In this document: one piece after another, positions 1 to 11,131 of the stretch
Numbering within the stretch: the stretch's first letter is position 1
Layout of the letters: every line of letters starts with the position of its first letter
Assembly: GCA_031292695.1 (NCBI GenBank)
Contig: JARLGS010000518.1
Location: 1-39,008, forward strand
Origin: Mycobacterium sp.
GTDB lineage: Bacteria > Actinomycetota > Actinomycetes > Mycobacteriales > Mycobacteriaceae
Reading direction: 5' to 3'
Length of the DNA: 39,008 nucleotides
The notes under the pieces: model-generated
The model's input: only the letters and a program-made list of their open reading frames with translations
The model's database searches: none
What the model was told of the DNA's origin: nothing
Program-made: the position numbers and the translations under genes

Positions 1-391
1 CGGCGGTGCCGCGCCGCGGGGCGTCGTACAGCAGACGGACGCCGTCGGCGCGCAGTCGCTCGGACAGCGCGTCGATGTCACTGGTCCGGTAGGCCAGCTG
101 CTGCAGACCGGGGCCGCGGGTGTCGAGGAATTTGGCGATCGTCGACTTCTCGTCGAGCGGCGCGAGGAGCTGGATCTGGGCGCTGCCCACTGGCGCGCCC
201 CGGACCGACAGCATTGCTTCGCGGACGCCCTGGCCCTCGTTGATCTCCTCGTGGAGGACGATCATGCCGAGGTGGTCGTGGTACCAGCGAATTGCCGCGT
301 CGAGGTCCGGCACGGCGATGCCAACGTGATCGATCGCTGTCACGAGGGCGCTGGCCAGCGCCGGACGGGCATCGACGTGTTCGGTGGTCAT
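1..391 (-). CDS. Methylmalonyl-CoA epimerase (VOC/glyoxalase superfamily), truncated at the window start
   Basis: Minus-strand reading from ATG at 391: MTTEHVDARPALASALVTAIDHVGIAVPDLDAAIRWYHDHLGMIVLHEEINEGQGVREAML; divergent from fadA4 as in Rv1322A/Rv1323. Confidence 0.9.
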   Translation of the reverse strand, partial: MTTEHVDARPALASALVTAIDHVGIAVPDLDAAIRWYHDHLGMIVLHEEINEGQGVREAMLSVRGAPVGSAQIQLLAPLDEKSTIAKFLDTRGPGLQQLAYRTSDIDALSERLRADGVRLLYDAPRRGTA

Positions 392-474
392 AACGTAAAG
401 GTAACCTGAAGCGACAGATTTTGCGCCTGTGTGATCGGCCACACTGGCCGTTACAAACGTGTTGGAGGATGGAA

Positions 475-1656
475 ATGACGACCTCGGTGATTGTTGCTGG
501 AGCCCGCACTCCGGTGGGCAAGCTGATGGGTTCGCTGAAGGATTTCTCGGGTAGCGACCTGGGCGCCATCGCGATCAAGGGGGCGCTCGAAAAGGCCGGG
601 GTCGACGCTTCGCTGGTCGATTACGTGATCATGGGTCAGGTGCTGACCGCCGGAGCCGGCCAGATGCCGGCCCGCCAGTCGGCCGTTGGCGCGGGTATCC
701 CGTGGGACGTGCCGTCGCTGACCATCAACAAGATGTGCCTGTCGGGCATCGACGCCATCGCTCTGGCTGACCAGCTGATTCGCGCCGGCGAGTTCGAGGT
801 CGTGGTGGCTGGTGGTCAGGAATCGATGAGCCAGGCCCCGCACCTGCTACCCAAGAGCCGTGAGGGCTACAAGTACGGCAATGTCACCGTGCTGGACCAC
901 CTGGCCTACGACGGCCTGCACGACGTGTTCACCGACCAGCCGATGGGCGCCCTGACCGAGCAGCGCAACGACGTCGACAAGTTCACCCGCGCCGAGCAGG
1001 ACGAATTCGCTGCGCAGTCGCACCAGAAGGCCGCGGCGTCCTGGAAGGACGGCGTCTTCGCCGACGAGGTGGTGCCCGTCTCCATCCCGCAGCGCAAGGG
1101 CGACCCGATCGAGTTCGCCGAGGACGAGGGCATCCGCGGCAACACGACCGCTGAGTCGCTGGGCGGGCTGAAGCCGGCGTTCCGCAAGGACGGCACCATC
1201 ACCGCGGGTTCGTCGTCGCAGATCTCCGATGGCGCGTGCGCTGTCGTGGTGATGAGCAAGTCCAAGGCCGAGTCGCTGGGCCTGACCTGGCTCTGCGAGA
1301 TCGGTGCTCATGGCGTGGTGGCCGGCCCCGACTCGACTCTGCAGAGCCAGCCGGCCAACGCCATCAAGAAGGCCGCCGAGCGCGAGGGCATCTCTCTGGA
1401 CCAGCTGGACGTGCTGGAGATCAATGAGGCGTTCGCGGCGGTGTCGCTGGCCTCGACCAAGGAGCTTGGTATCGACCCGGCGAAGGTCAATGTCGACGGC
1501 GGCGCCATCGCCATCGGCCATCCGATCGGCATGTCCGGTGCCCGGATCACCCTGCACGCTGCGCTGGAGCTGGCGCGCAAGGGTTCGGGCTACGCCGTCG
1601 CGGCGCTGTGTGGCGCCGGCGGCCAGGGCGACGCCCTGATCCTGCGTCGCCCCTGA
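475..1656 (+). CDS. fadA4: Acetyl-CoA C-acetyltransferase (thiolase)
   Basis: [31 protein letters not shown] active-site Cys; [16 protein letters not shown] and CGAGGQGDA motifs; GGAGG upstream of ATG 475. Confidence 0.95.
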   Translation: MTTSVIVAGARTPVGKLMGSLKDFSGSDLGAIAIKGALEKAGVDASLVDYVIMGQVLTAGAGQMPARQSAVGAGIPWDVPSLTINKMCLSGIDAIALADQLIRAGEFEVVVAGGQESMSQAPHLLPKSREGYKYGNVTVLDHLAYDGLHDVFTDQPMGALTEQRNDVDKFTRAEQDEFAAQSHQKAAASWKDGVFADEVVPVSIPQRKGDPIEFAEDEGIRGNTTAESLGGLKPAFRKDGTITAGSSSQISDGACAVVVMSKSKAESLGLTWLCEIGAHGVVAGPDSTLQSQPANAIKKAAEREGISLDQLDVLEINEAFAAVSLASTKELGIDPAKVNVDGGAIAIGHPIGMSGARITLHAALELARKGSGYAVAALCGAGGQGDALILRRP

Positions 1657-1722
1657 TGTTCAAACCGGACGTGTGAACTACGCCTCGTAGTAGTCAGCCC
1701 GTCACTCGGGCACAATGGCGCC

Positions 1723-2088
1723 ATGAGCGCTGTTGGTGTGTCCCGGGTGGCGGGCTGGTTTCGTCTGATCGCTATGGCCGAAGCCGTCAGCTGGATCGGA
1801 CTGCTGATCGGCATGTACTTCAAGTACCTCGGCACGCCCCGGACCGAGATCGGCGTGCACATCTTCGGCATGGTCCACGGTGTGGTGTTCCTCGGCTTCC
1901 TGGTCACCGGTGTACTGGTGGGGCGGGCCGTGCGCTGGTCGCTGGTCACCTGGGTACTGGCAGGACTGGCCAGCATCGTGCCGCTGGCCAGCGTGATCTT
2001 CCTGCGCTGGGCCGAACGCGGCGGTGCGCTGGCCGCCAAGGCACCTGCGGTGCCCGATGCCGAGCCGGAGACTTCTGCCGTCGCGTGA
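1723..2088 (+). CDS. DUF3817-family integral membrane protein
   Basis: Hydrophobic ORF with GxHIFGMVHGVVFLGFLV typical of DUF3817; a possible -10 (CACAAT) lies 6 nt before the ATG. Confidence 0.75.
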   Translation: MSAVGVSRVAGWFRLIAMAEAVSWIGLLIGMYFKYLGTPRTEIGVHIFGMVHGVVFLGFLVTGVLVGRAVRWSLVTWVLAGLASIVPLASVIFLRWAERGGALAAKAPAVPDAEPETSAVA

Positions 2089-2101
2089 CAGACTGGACGG
2101 C

Positions 2102-2983
2102 GTGACTCGTCCGCGTCCCTTCGGTCCCGCGCTGGCTGGTGCGGTTGACCTGTCTGCCCTCAAGAACCGCCCCGCCGAAGGCCAGGCGCCTGCCGGCGGT
2201 GGTCTCGGCGGCGTTGAGATCACCGAGGCCAATCTCGAAGCCGAGGTGCTGATCCGTTCCGGCGAGGTGCCGGTCGTCGTGCTGCTGTGGTCGCCGCGCA
2301 GCGACTCGAGCGTGCAGCTGGGGCAGACGCTGGCCGCGCTGGCCGACCAGGACGGTGGCAAGTGGTCGTTCGGCACGGTGAATGTCGACACCTCGCCGCG
2401 GATCGCGCAGATGTTCGGCGTCCAGGGCGTCCCGACGGTGGTGGCGCTCGTCGGCGGTCAGCCGATTTCGAGCTTCGAGGGTGGTCAGCCGGCCGATCAG
2501 TTGCGGCGCTGGGTGGACTCGTTGTTGAAGGCGGCCGCAGGTGAGCAGGACGGCGGCGACGACGCCGAGCAGGTCGACCCGGCCATCGCGCAGGCCCGCG
2601 ATTACCTGGACGCCGGGGACTTCGACGGCGCGCTGAGTGCCTACCAGGCGATCCTGGACGCGGACCCGACGAACGCTGAGGCCAAGGGCGCGGTGCAGCA
2701 GATCGCATTCTTGCAGCGGGCCTCTGCACAGCGCCCCGACGCGGTGGCAGCGGCCGATGCCGCGCCCGATGACATCGACCTGGCATTCGCGGCTGCGGAT
2801 GTGCAGCTGTTCCAGCGTGACGTGAACGGCGCCTTCAATCGGCTGATCGCTCTGGTGAAGAAGACCGCGGGCGACGACCGGACCAAGGTGCGCACCCGGC
2901 TCATCGAGTTGTTCGATCTCTTCGACCCGGCAGACCCCGAGGTCATCGCCGGGCGGCGCAACCTCGCCAACGCCCTGTACTGA
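2102..2983 (+). CDS. Thioredoxin-fold plus TPR protein (CnoX/YbbN-like; Rv1324 family)
   Basis: Thioredoxin fold with cis-Pro segment GVQGVPTVVAL followed by C-terminal TPR-like helices; GTG start; CxxC replaced by SPRSDSS. Confidence 0.85.
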   Translation: MTRPRPFGPALAGAVDLSALKNRPAEGQAPAGGGLGGVEITEANLEAEVLIRSGEVPVVVLLWSPRSDSSVQLGQTLAALADQDGGKWSFGTVNVDTSPRIAQMFGVQGVPTVVALVGGQPISSFEGGQPADQLRRWVDSLLKAAAGEQDGGDDAEQVDPAIAQARDYLDAGDFDGALSAYQAILDADPTNAEAKGAVQQIAFLQRASAQRPDAVAAADAAPDDIDLAFAAADVQLFQRDVNGAFNRLIALVKKTAGDDRTKVRTRLIELFDLFDPADPEVIAGRRNLANALY

Positions 2984-3107
2984 TCACAGCTTCTCACTGC
3001 TTCCCGGCGCTACTTCCCGCCCAACCGGACGAACGGGCCGCTTTTTGCGAGTAATCCCGGCCATTTCGTCGATCTCAGCGAACTGCCCCGTTCGTCCGTT
3101 TGGGCGC

Positions 3108-5279
3108 TTACGGCGCGAGCCAGATGGCGGACAGCGGCGGCAACACCAGAACGGCGGAGGCCTGACGGCCGTGCCAGGGCTCGGCGGTGGCTTCGACCGC
3201 GCCCATATTGCCCGCGCCCGCACCGTGATAGACGGTCGCATCGGTGTTGAGCACCTCGTGCCAGGTCCCGATGTGCGGCAGGCCCAGCCGGTACTGCGAG
3301 TGCTCGCCGCCGGAGAAGTTGAACACGCAGGCGATCGCCGATCCGTCGTCTCCGAAGCGCAGGAAACTCAGCACGTTGTTGTTCGAATCGTTGGCGTCGA
3401 TCCACGAGTAGCCCTCGGGGCTGCTGTCGCGGGACCATAGCGCCCGGTTTCCGCGGTAGATGCCGTTGATGTCGCGGACCAGTCGCTGCACGCCCGTGGA
3501 GAAACTGTTCTCGTCGAGCTGGAGCCAGTCCAGCCCGCGTTCCTCGGACCACTCGGCCCGCTGGCCGAATTCTTGCCCCATGAACAGCAATTGCTTTCCC
3601 GGATGCGCCCATTGGTAGGCCAGCAGCTGACGGAGGCCGGCGGCCTTGGAATGGTCGCCGCCGGGCATCCGGGTCCACAGGGTGCCTTTGCCGTGCACCA
3701 CCTCGTCATGGCTGATCGGCAGCACGAAGTTCTCGCTGAACGCGTAGAGCATGGAGAACGTCATCTCGTGGTGGTGGTAGCTGCGGTGCACCGGATCGTG
3801 GCTGATGTAGTCCAAGGTGTCGTGCATCCAGCCCATGTTCCACTTCATCGAAAAGCCAAGGCCACCAAGATTGGTCGGTCGGGTGACACCTGGCCACGAG
3901 GTGGATTCCTCGGCGACGGTGACGATGCCGGGGACCACCTTGTGCACAGTGGCATTCATCTCCTGGAGGAACTGCACGGCTTCCAGGTTTTCCCTGCCGC
4001 CGTAGACGTTCGGCGTCCAGCCGCCGTCAGGGCGGGAGTAGTCCAGGTAGAGCATGGAGGCGACGGCATCGACCCGGAGCCCGTCGAGGTGGAACTCGCT
4101 CAGCCAGTACAGCGCGTTGGCGACCAGGAAGTTCCGCACTTCGGGCCGGCCGAAGTCGAAAACGTAGGTGCCCCAGTCGAGTTGCTCACCGCGCCGGGGG
4201 TCGGCGTGCTCGTACAGCGGGGTGCCGTCGAAACGGCCCAGTGCCCAGGCATCCTTCGGGAAATGCGCCGGCACCCAGTCCACGATCACCCCGATACCGG
4301 CCTGGTGCAGTGAGTCGACGAGGTGTCGAAAATCGTCGGGAGTTCCCAATCGCGAGGTCGGCGCGTAGTACGACGTCACCTGGTAACCCCAGGAGGCTCC
4401 GTACGGATGCTCGGCGACCGGCAGCAGTTCGACGTGGGTGAAGCCCTGCGTCACCACGTATTCGGTGAGTTCGACGGCCAGTTCCCGGTAACTCAACCCG
4501 GGGCGCCAGGACATCAGGTGCACCTCGTAGGTGCTCATCGGCTCGAATACCGGGTTGCGTTCGGCGCGGGCTGACATCCACGCGTCGTCATGCCAGTCAT
4601 ATGAGCTGACAAAGGTTTTCGACGCGGTGAGTGGCGGTACCTCGGTGCAGAACGCCATCGGATCGGCGCGGTCGCTGACCGAGCCGTCGACGCCGTGGAC
4701 CCGGAACTTGTACAGCCCGCCGGCCTCGAATCCCGGCCAGAACAATTCCCACACCCCGGACGAGCCCAGCACCCGCATCGGTGCTTCGTTGCCGTCCCAG
4801 TGGTTGAAGTCGCCGATCAGGTTGACGCCCTTGGCATTCGGCGCCCACACCGCGAATGAGAAGCCTTCGACCACGCCGTCCGGCGTGGTGAAGGAACGTG
4901 GCTGTGCGCCAAGAACTTCCCACAGCCGCTCGTGGCGGCCTTCGGCCAGTAGATGCAGGTCCATGTCGCCGAGCGTGGGCAGGAACCGATAGGGATCGGC
5001 CACGGCGTGCGCTGGAGCGCCGGGGTATTCGACCTCTAGGCGGTAGTCGGCCAGATTGGTGCCCGGCACCGCGACGGCGAACAGGCCACCCTCGATGGGT
5101 TCCAGCGGATAGCGCTTCTTGCCGATCAGGGCAGTGACGGCCGCAGCGTGCGGACGCAGCGCCCGGATGACGGTGCGCTTGCCGTACTCGTGCGCGCCCA
5201 GGATGGAATGCGGGTCGTGGTGTTCGCCGGCCAGCAGGCGGGCGAGATCGGCGGCGGGCGGTCGGAGGTGGCTGGTCAA
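3108..5279 (-). CDS. glgB: 1,4-alpha-glucan branching enzyme
   Basis: GH13 motifs ([44 protein letters not shown]); TTG start overlaps the glgE stop (TTGA). Confidence 0.96.
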   Translation of the reverse strand: MTSHLRPPAADLARLLAGEHHDPHSILGAHEYGKRTVIRALRPHAAAVTALIGKKRYPLEPIEGGLFAVAVPGTNLADYRLEVEYPGAPAHAVADPYRFLPTLGDMDLHLLAEGRHERLWEVLGAQPRSFTTPDGVVEGFSFAVWAPNAKGVNLIGDFNHWDGNEAPMRVLGSSGVWELFWPGFEAGGLYKFRVHGVDGSVSDRADPMAFCTEVPPLTASKTFVSSYDWHDDAWMSARAERNPVFEPMSTYEVHLMSWRPGLSYRELAVELTEYVVTQGFTHVELLPVAEHPYGASWGYQVTSYYAPTSRLGTPDDFRHLVDSLHQAGIGVIVDWVPAHFPKDAWALGRFDGTPLYEHADPRRGEQLDWGTYVFDFGRPEVRNFLVANALYWLSEFHLDGLRVDAVASMLYLDYSRPDGGWTPNVYGGRENLEAVQFLQEMNATVHKVVPGIVTVAEESTSWPGVTRPTNLGGLGFSMKWNMGWMHDTLDYISHDPVHRSYHHHEMTFSMLYAFSENFVLPISHDEVVHGKGTLWTRMPGGDHSKAAGLRQLLAYQWAHPGKQLLFMGQEFGQRAEWSEERGLDWLQLDENSFSTGVQRLVRDINGIYRGNRALWSRDSSPEGYSWIDANDSNNNVLSFLRFGDDGSAIACVFNFSGGEHSQYRLGLPHIGTWHEVLNTDATVYHGAGAGNMGAVEATAEPWHGRQASAVLVLPPLSAIWLAP

Positions 5280-7345
5280 GGTTGCCTCCGCAGCAGCTTC
5301 AGCCGCTTGTCGTAGGGGATTTGCGGCATGTTGAGCACGTGGGCCACCGCCTTGCCCGGATCCAGTCGCACGTAGTTCGATGCGCCCCACTGGTATTCCT
5401 CTCCGGTGATCTCATCGCGCACCCAGAAGCGGTCATGCTCCGCCATTCCGAGGGAGCCCATGTCCAGCCACAACGTGGCTTGCTCGGGGCCGAATGCATT
5501 GAGCGTCAACACCACCAGCACGGTGTCCCCGGTGACCGGGTCGAACTTGCTGTAGGCCAGCATGGCGTCGTTGTCGACGTGCTGAAACTTGATGGTGCGC
5601 AACTGACTGAGCGCGGGGTGCACCCGGCGAATCTCGTTGAGCCGGGTCAGCAGGGGCTCCAGTGACTGCCCGCCGGCCAGTGCCGCCTCGAAATCCCTTG
5701 GCCGCAACTGGTATTTCTCGGAATCCAGGTACTCCTCGCTGCCCTCGCGGACCGCCACGTGCTCGAACAGTTCGTAGCCCGAGTAGACGCCCCACGAAGA
5801 ACTCAGCGTCGCGGCGAGCGCCGCGCGGATCGCGAACATGCCGGGGCCGCCATGCTGCAGGCCGGCGTGCAGGATGTCGGGGGTGTTGACGAACAGGTTG
5901 GGCCGGGCGAAGTCGGCGTACTTGGCGATCTCCTGACCGAACTCGGTGATCTCCCACTTGTAATTCCGCCAGGTGAAATACGAATACGACTGGGTGAAGC
6001 CGAGTTTGGCCAGTCCGTACAGTCGGGCCGGCCGAGTGAACGCTTCGGACAGGAACAACACGTCGGGGTCGATGTTCTTGGCCTGGGCGATGAGCCAGGC
6101 CCAGAAGTTCGGCGGCTTGGTGTGCGGATTGTCGACGCGGAAGATCTTGACGTCGTGGGACATCCAGTACCGGACCACCCGTAGCACCTCGTTGTACAGG
6201 CCGCCCGGGTCGTTGTCGAAGTTCAGCGGGTAGATGTCCTGGTACTTCTTCGGCGGATTCTCCGCATAGGCGATGGTGCCGTCGGGCAGCACGGTGAACC
6301 ATTCCGGGTGCTCCTTGGCCCACGGGTGATCCGGTGCGCACTGCAGTGCCAGGTCCAGCGCTACTTCCAGGCCGTTGTCGTGCGCCGCGGCGACCAGGTC
6401 GTCGAAGTCGGCGATGGTGCCGAGGTCCGGGTGCACCGCGTCATGGCCGCCCTCGGCGCTGCCGATCGCCCATGGCGAGCCGATGTCGCCGGGGGCTGCG
6501 GTCGCGTTGTTGTTCGGGCCTTTACGGTGCACTTTGCCGATCGGATGCACCGGCGGCAGGTACAACACGTCGAAACCCATTGCGGCAATGCGGGGTATCG
6601 CCTTGGCCGTGGTGGCGAAGGTGCCGTGCACGGGCTGGTCGTCGGCATCCCAGCCGCCGGTCGAGCGGGGGAACAGCTCATACCAGGAACTGAACCGGGC
6701 CCGCGGACGGTCCACCCAGATGCCGTATTGCTCACCGCGGGTGACCAATTCGCGCAGCGGGTACTTGCGCAGCAGGTCGGTCACGTCGGGAGCCAACGCA
6801 GCGCCGGCCCGGACGAACGGGTCGCCCGGTTCGCGGAGGCGCCGTGCGGCGGCCAGTAGTGGCGTGCGGTCGTCCTGGGGTACTGCGGTGGCGGCGCGCT
6901 CCAGCAGCGCTGCGCCGATCAGCAGGTCGTTGGCCAGCTCGGCCTCGCTCTGGCCGGCGTCGAGTTTGGCGGTGACGGCGCGGCGCCAGGTGGAGAACGG
7001 GTCGCCCCAGCCGTCCACCCGGAAGGTCCACAGCCCGACCGTATCCGGGGTGAACTGGCCGTGAAAGACATCGGGGGTGACGCCCTGTGCCATCGGCAGC
7101 CGGGTCGGCTTGACCTTGGTCCGCGGTGGCACCGGGACGGCTGTTGCACCTGGCGGAGTTTCGGCGAGTTGCGGGTAGGCGGTGCCGTGATAGCGGACCA
7201 CCAGGGTGGCTGCTACCGCCTCATGGCCTTCGCGCCACACCGTCGCGCTGATCGGGACCACTTCGCCGACCACAGCCTTGGCGGGATAGCGGCCTGCAGA
7301 CACCACTGGTGCGACGTCGTCGATCTCGATCCGACCGGCCACCAA
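5276..7345 (-). CDS. glgE: Alpha-1,4-glucan:maltose-1-phosphate maltosyltransferase
   Basis: GlgE-type GH13: [45 protein letters not shown]-type segment, [28 protein letters not shown]. Confidence 0.96.
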   Translation of the reverse strand: MVAGRIEIDDVAPVVSAGRYPAKAVVGEVVPISATVWREGHEAVAATLVVRYHGTAYPQLAETPPGATAVPVPPRTKVKPTRLPMAQGVTPDVFHGQFTPDTVGLWTFRVDGWGDPFSTWRRAVTAKLDAGQSEAELANDLLIGAALLERAATAVPQDDRTPLLAAARRLREPGDPFVRAGAALAPDVTDLLRKYPLRELVTRGEQYGIWVDRPRARFSSWYELFPRSTGGWDADDQPVHGTFATTAKAIPRIAAMGFDVLYLPPVHPIGKVHRKGPNNNATAAPGDIGSPWAIGSAEGGHDAVHPDLGTIADFDDLVAAAHDNGLEVALDLALQCAPDHPWAKEHPEWFTVLPDGTIAYAENPPKKYQDIYPLNFDNDPGGLYNEVLRVVRYWMSHDVKIFRVDNPHTKPPNFWAWLIAQAKNIDPDVLFLSEAFTRPARLYGLAKLGFTQSYSYFTWRNYKWEITEFGQEIAKYADFARPNLFVNTPDILHAGLQHGGPGMFAIRAALAATLSSSWGVYSGYELFEHVAVREGSEEYLDSEKYQLRPRDFEAALAGGQSLEPLLTRLNEIRRVHPALSQLRTIKFQHVDNDAMLAYSKFDPVTGDTVLVVLTLNAFGPEQATLWLDMGSLGMAEHDRFWVRDEITGEEYQWGASNYVRLDPGKAVAHVLNMPQIPYDKRLKLLRRQP

Positions 7346-7498
7346 TCACTCCTTACCCGGGCGCGGCACTACGCACCGTAGTGGCCACGCGGCTCGTTGT
7401 GCTCCATACCCACCGTAGTAGTCGATGACAGGCGATGGGCACCGAGCAGTCGACGAACTGCCCCTGCACGTCCGCGAAATGTCAGTAAGGTGAACTCG

Positions 7499-10117
7499 GT
7501 GAAAGCCCTCCGCCGGTTCACCGTCCGTGCCCACCTGCCCGAACGCCTGGTAGCCCTCGAGCGGCTGTCCATAAACCTGCGCTGGTCCTGGCACAAACCG
7601 ACCCAGGAGCTGTTCGCGGCCATTGATCCGGTGCTGTGGGAGCAGGTCCGCGCCGACCCGGTCGCCTTACTCGGTGCGGTCAGCCCGGGACGGCTCGACG
7701 AACTGGCGGCCGATGATGAGTTCGTCGGCCGGGTGAACCACCGGGCTGCCGATCTGGACACCTATCTGAGCCGGCCCATGTGGTACCAGGAGCAGGCCGG
7801 ACGCTCCGATGCCGGCGCACCGGCCATGCCCAGGGGCATCGCCTACTTCTCCATGGAGTTCGGTGTCGCCGAGGTGCTGCCGAACTATTCAGGCGGCCTG
7901 GGCATCCTCGCCGGTGACCACCTCAAGTCGGCGTCGGACCTCGGGCTGCCGCTGATCGCGGTGGGGCTGTACTACCGGTCCGGCTATTTCAGGCAGTCGC
8001 TGACCGCTGACGGCTGGCAGCACGAGGACTATCCGTTATTCGACCCGCAGGGCCTGCCCCTGCGGCTGCTGACCGGGGTCGACGGCGAGCCGGTCCTGGT
8101 GTCGCTCAACCTGCCCGAAGCGCAGGTGCTGCGGGCCCGGGTGTGGGTCGCCCAGGTCGGCCGAATCCCGTTGCTGATGCTCGATTCCGACGTCCCCGAG
8201 AATGATCACGAGTTGCGATCGGTGACCGACCGGCTGTACGGCGGCGACCAGGAACACCGGATCAAGCAGGAGTTGCTCGCCGGCATCGGCGGTATCCGCG
8301 CGATCCGGGCGTTCACCGAGATCGAGGGCATCGAGGCGCCCGAGGTCTATCACATGAACGAAGGCCACGCGGGTTTCCTTGGTGTGGAACGTATTCGGGA
8401 GTACATCAGCGGCTCGGCACTCGACTTCGAGACCGCACTGACCGTGGTCCGGGCGTCGACGGTCTTCACCACGCACACCCCGGTGCCGGCCGGTATCGAT
8501 CGGTTCCCGGTGGAGATGGTCCGGCGCTACTTCGACGACACCGTCGCCGCGCCCCTGCTGCCCGAAGTGCCGCTGTACCGGGTGGTGGCGTTCGGCGCCG
8601 AGGACGACCCGGACAAATTCAACATGGCGCACATGGGTTTACGGCTCGCGCAGCGGGCCAACGGGGTGTCGCTGCTGCACGGCCAGGTCAGCCGCGGCAT
8701 GTTCAATGAGTTGTGGCCGGGGTTCGACCAGGCCGAGGTGCCGATCGGGTCGATCACCAACGGCGTGCATGCGCCGACCTGGGCGGCGCCGCACTGGCTG
8801 GAGTTGGGCCGGGAGCTGGTCGGCGTCGAAGGGCTGGCAGCCGTCGATCAGGCAGCGGGTGAGCCCGAGTTGTGGCACCGGCTGCACGACGTCGATTCGG
8901 GTCATCTGTGGTGGATCCGGTCCCAGCTGCGCGAGACGCTGGTCGCCGACGTGCGGGCCCGCCTTCGCCGGTCGTGGCTGGAACGCGGCGCCACGGAGGC
9001 CGAACTGGGCTGGATTGCAAAGGCTTTTGATCCGGGTGTGCTGACCATCGGGTTCGCCCGCCGGGTGCCCACCTACAAGCGCCTGACGTTGATGCTGCGC
9101 GACCCGGAGCGGTTGGAGCAACTGCTGCTCGACGAGGACCGGCCGGTGCAGCTGATCGTCGCCGGCAAGTCGCATCCGGCCGACGAGGGCGGCAAGGCGC
9201 TGATTCAGCAGGTGGTGAAGTTCGCCGACCGGCCCGAGGTGCGGCACCGCATCGCGTTTCTGCCGGACTACGACATGTCGATGGCGCGGCTGCTGTACTG
9301 GGGTTGCGATGTGTGGCTGAACAACCCGCTGCGTCCGCTGGAGGCGTGCGGCACGTCGGGCATGAAAAGCGCGCTCAACGGCGGGCTGAATCTGTCGATC
9401 CGCGACGGCTGGTGGGACGAGTGGTACGACGGCGAGAACGGTTGGGAAATCCCAACTGCCGACGGAGTCACTGACGAGGCGCGCCGTGACGACCTGGAAG
9501 CGGCCGCGCTGTACGACCTGATGCAGCACGCGGTGGCGCCAAAGTTCTACGAGCGCAACGAACACGGAGTGCCGATGCGTTGGGTGGAGATGGTCCGGCA
9601 CACCCTGCAGTCGCTCGGCCCGAAGGTGCTGGCCTCGCGGATGGTGCGCGACTACACCGAGAAGTATTACGCCCCTGCGGCACAGTCGTTCCGGCGCACG
9701 GTGGCGCCGATCGACGGCGTGCCGTTCGGTGCCGCGCGATCGCTGGCCGCCTACCGGCAGCGGGTTGGGGAGACGTGGCCGAAGATCCAGATCACCGATG
9801 TGGACAGCTACGGGCTGCCGGACACGCCGCTGCTGGGCTCGGAGCTATCGCTGACCGCGACCGTAGATTTGGCCGGCCTGCACACGGACGAGGTTGCAGT
9901 GCAAGCGGTTCTGGGCCGCGTCGACGCCAGCAACCAGTTGGTGGATCCGGTGATGGTGCCCATGGCGCACACCGGTTCCGGCGACCACGGCGTCGAGGTG
10001 TTCTCGGCCACCACGCCGCTGCCGGTCGCCGGTCCGGTCGGATACACGGTACGGGTGTTGCCGCACAACGCATTACTGGCCGCCGACAACGAGCTTGGCC
10101 TGGTCACCTTGGCATGA
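7499..10117 (+). CDS. glgP: Alpha-glucan (glycogen) phosphorylase, long DUF3417 form
   Basis: VKALRRFTVRAHLPERLVALERLSINLRWSWHKPTQ N-terminus; YFSMEFGVAEVLPNYSGGLGILAGDHLKSASDLGLPL; EACGTSGMKSALNGGLNLSIRDGWWDE; divergent from glgE. Confidence 0.95.
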   Translation: MKALRRFTVRAHLPERLVALERLSINLRWSWHKPTQELFAAIDPVLWEQVRADPVALLGAVSPGRLDELAADDEFVGRVNHRAADLDTYLSRPMWYQEQAGRSDAGAPAMPRGIAYFSMEFGVAEVLPNYSGGLGILAGDHLKSASDLGLPLIAVGLYYRSGYFRQSLTADGWQHEDYPLFDPQGLPLRLLTGVDGEPVLVSLNLPEAQVLRARVWVAQVGRIPLLMLDSDVPENDHELRSVTDRLYGGDQEHRIKQELLAGIGGIRAIRAFTEIEGIEAPEVYHMNEGHAGFLGVERIREYISGSALDFETALTVVRASTVFTTHTPVPAGIDRFPVEMVRRYFDDTVAAPLLPEVPLYRVVAFGAEDDPDKFNMAHMGLRLAQRANGVSLLHGQVSRGMFNELWPGFDQAEVPIGSITNGVHAPTWAAPHWLELGRELVGVEGLAAVDQAAGEPELWHRLHDVDSGHLWWIRSQLRETLVADVRARLRRSWLERGATEAELGWIAKAFDPGVLTIGFARRVPTYKRLTLMLRDPERLEQLLLDEDRPVQLIVAGKSHPADEGGKALIQQVVKFADRPEVRHRIAFLPDYDMSMARLLYWGCDVWLNNPLRPLEACGTSGMKSALNGGLNLSIRDGWWDEWYDGENGWEIPTADGVTDEARRDDLEAAALYDLMQHAVAPKFYERNEHGVPMRWVEMVRHTLQSLGPKVLASRMVRDYTEKYYAPAAQSFRRTVAPIDGVPFGAARSLAAYRQRVGETWPKIQITDVDSYGLPDTPLLGSELSLTATVDLAGLHTDEVAVQAVLGRVDASNQLVDPVMVPMAHTGSGDHGVEVFSATTPLPVAGPVGYTVRVLPHNALLAADNELGLVTLA

Positions 10118-10959
10118 GTGCGTTGACGGTTGCGGTCGACGGTGGACCGTACGCTGTGGCGGCTGGGCCCGACGGTGCGATGTGGGTGACTCTGGTTTCG
10201 GCCGGCTCGGTGGCCCGGGTGAATGGCGTTGGCGCAGTTCAGGTGTACGACGTCGGCGCCGATAGCCGGCCGTCGCTGATCTGCGCCGGGCCGGACGGGG
10301 CCATGTGGTTCAGCTGCCATGGCACTGACCGACTGGGTCGGATCGCGAGTGACGGGTCACTGGACTTCATTGAATTGGACTCGGGCACTGCGCCGTTTGG
10401 AATTACCGCGGGTCCAGACGGCGCGGTGTGGTTCACCGCCATCGACGCCGGGATCGTGGGCCGGGTCGGCGCAGACGGTGCGGTGGAGCAGGTCGCCGCT
10501 CCCGGCGGCGGCCCGTCGATGATCACCGCGGGAGGTGATGGTGCACTGTGGTTCACGCTGAACCGGAAGTCGGCGATCGGTCGGCTGAGTGTCGCTGGTG
10601 AGCTGGCGGTCCGGCCGACTCCGACGCCGGCTTCAGGCCCGGTGGGCATCTGCGCCACGCATGATGATGCGGTGTGGTTCACCGCGATCGGTGCCGACAA
10701 GCTGGGCCGGATCCCGCGGGGCGATGCCATCCAGGAACTGGAGCTACCGGGCAAGCCCCATGCGGTGGTGGCCGATGTCGCCGACGGCGTGTGGGTCAGT
10801 CTGTGGGGCGCTGACGCCATTGCCCGGGTCGGCTCTGACGGAGAGGTGGCGACGTTCGAGTTGCCGCCGGGCAGTGAGCCGCACGGATTGGCCGTCGACT
10901 GCGATGGTGCGGTGTGGGTGGCATTGGAGTCCGGTTACGTGGTGCGGCTGCCGGTGTAG
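10114..10959 (+). CDS. Vgb / streptogramin-lyase-like beta-propeller protein
   Basis: Repeated PDGAxWF blades; C-terminal SEPHGLAVDCDGAVWVALES; ATG overlaps glgP stop (ATGA at 10114-10117). Confidence 0.8.
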   Translation: MSALTVAVDGGPYAVAAGPDGAMWVTLVSAGSVARVNGVGAVQVYDVGADSRPSLICAGPDGAMWFSCHGTDRLGRIASDGSLDFIELDSGTAPFGITAGPDGAVWFTAIDAGIVGRVGADGAVEQVAAPGGGPSMITAGGDGALWFTLNRKSAIGRLSVAGELAVRPTPTPASGPVGICATHDDAVWFTAIGADKLGRIPRGDAIQELELPGKPHAVVADVADGVWVSLWGADAIARVGSDGEVATFELPPGSEPHGLAVDCDGAVWVALESGYVVRLPV

Positions 10960-11131
10960 CGGCTCGGCCGGGTGGTGGAGCCATCACGCGGGTCGGACGG
11001 CATCCACTCAGGACACGCACAGGGGCCAAACCGTGACCTGATCTTGTTGAAAGAGTGACTGCTGTAAAGCATCGTTATCAAAGTGATTTATCGCCGCCGC
11101 TAATTTGGCCCTGCTCGAGGAGTTGTTGGAG

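Noticed and set aside
3045-3440. 131-aa plus-strand ORF starting between the thioredoxin/TPR gene and glgB
   Set aside because: Mostly antisense to glgB 3' end; begins within an inverted repeat
9580-10113. N-terminal extension of the Vgb-like ORF (track start 9580)
   Set aside because: Runs out of frame through the glgP coding region; the true start is probably ATG 10114
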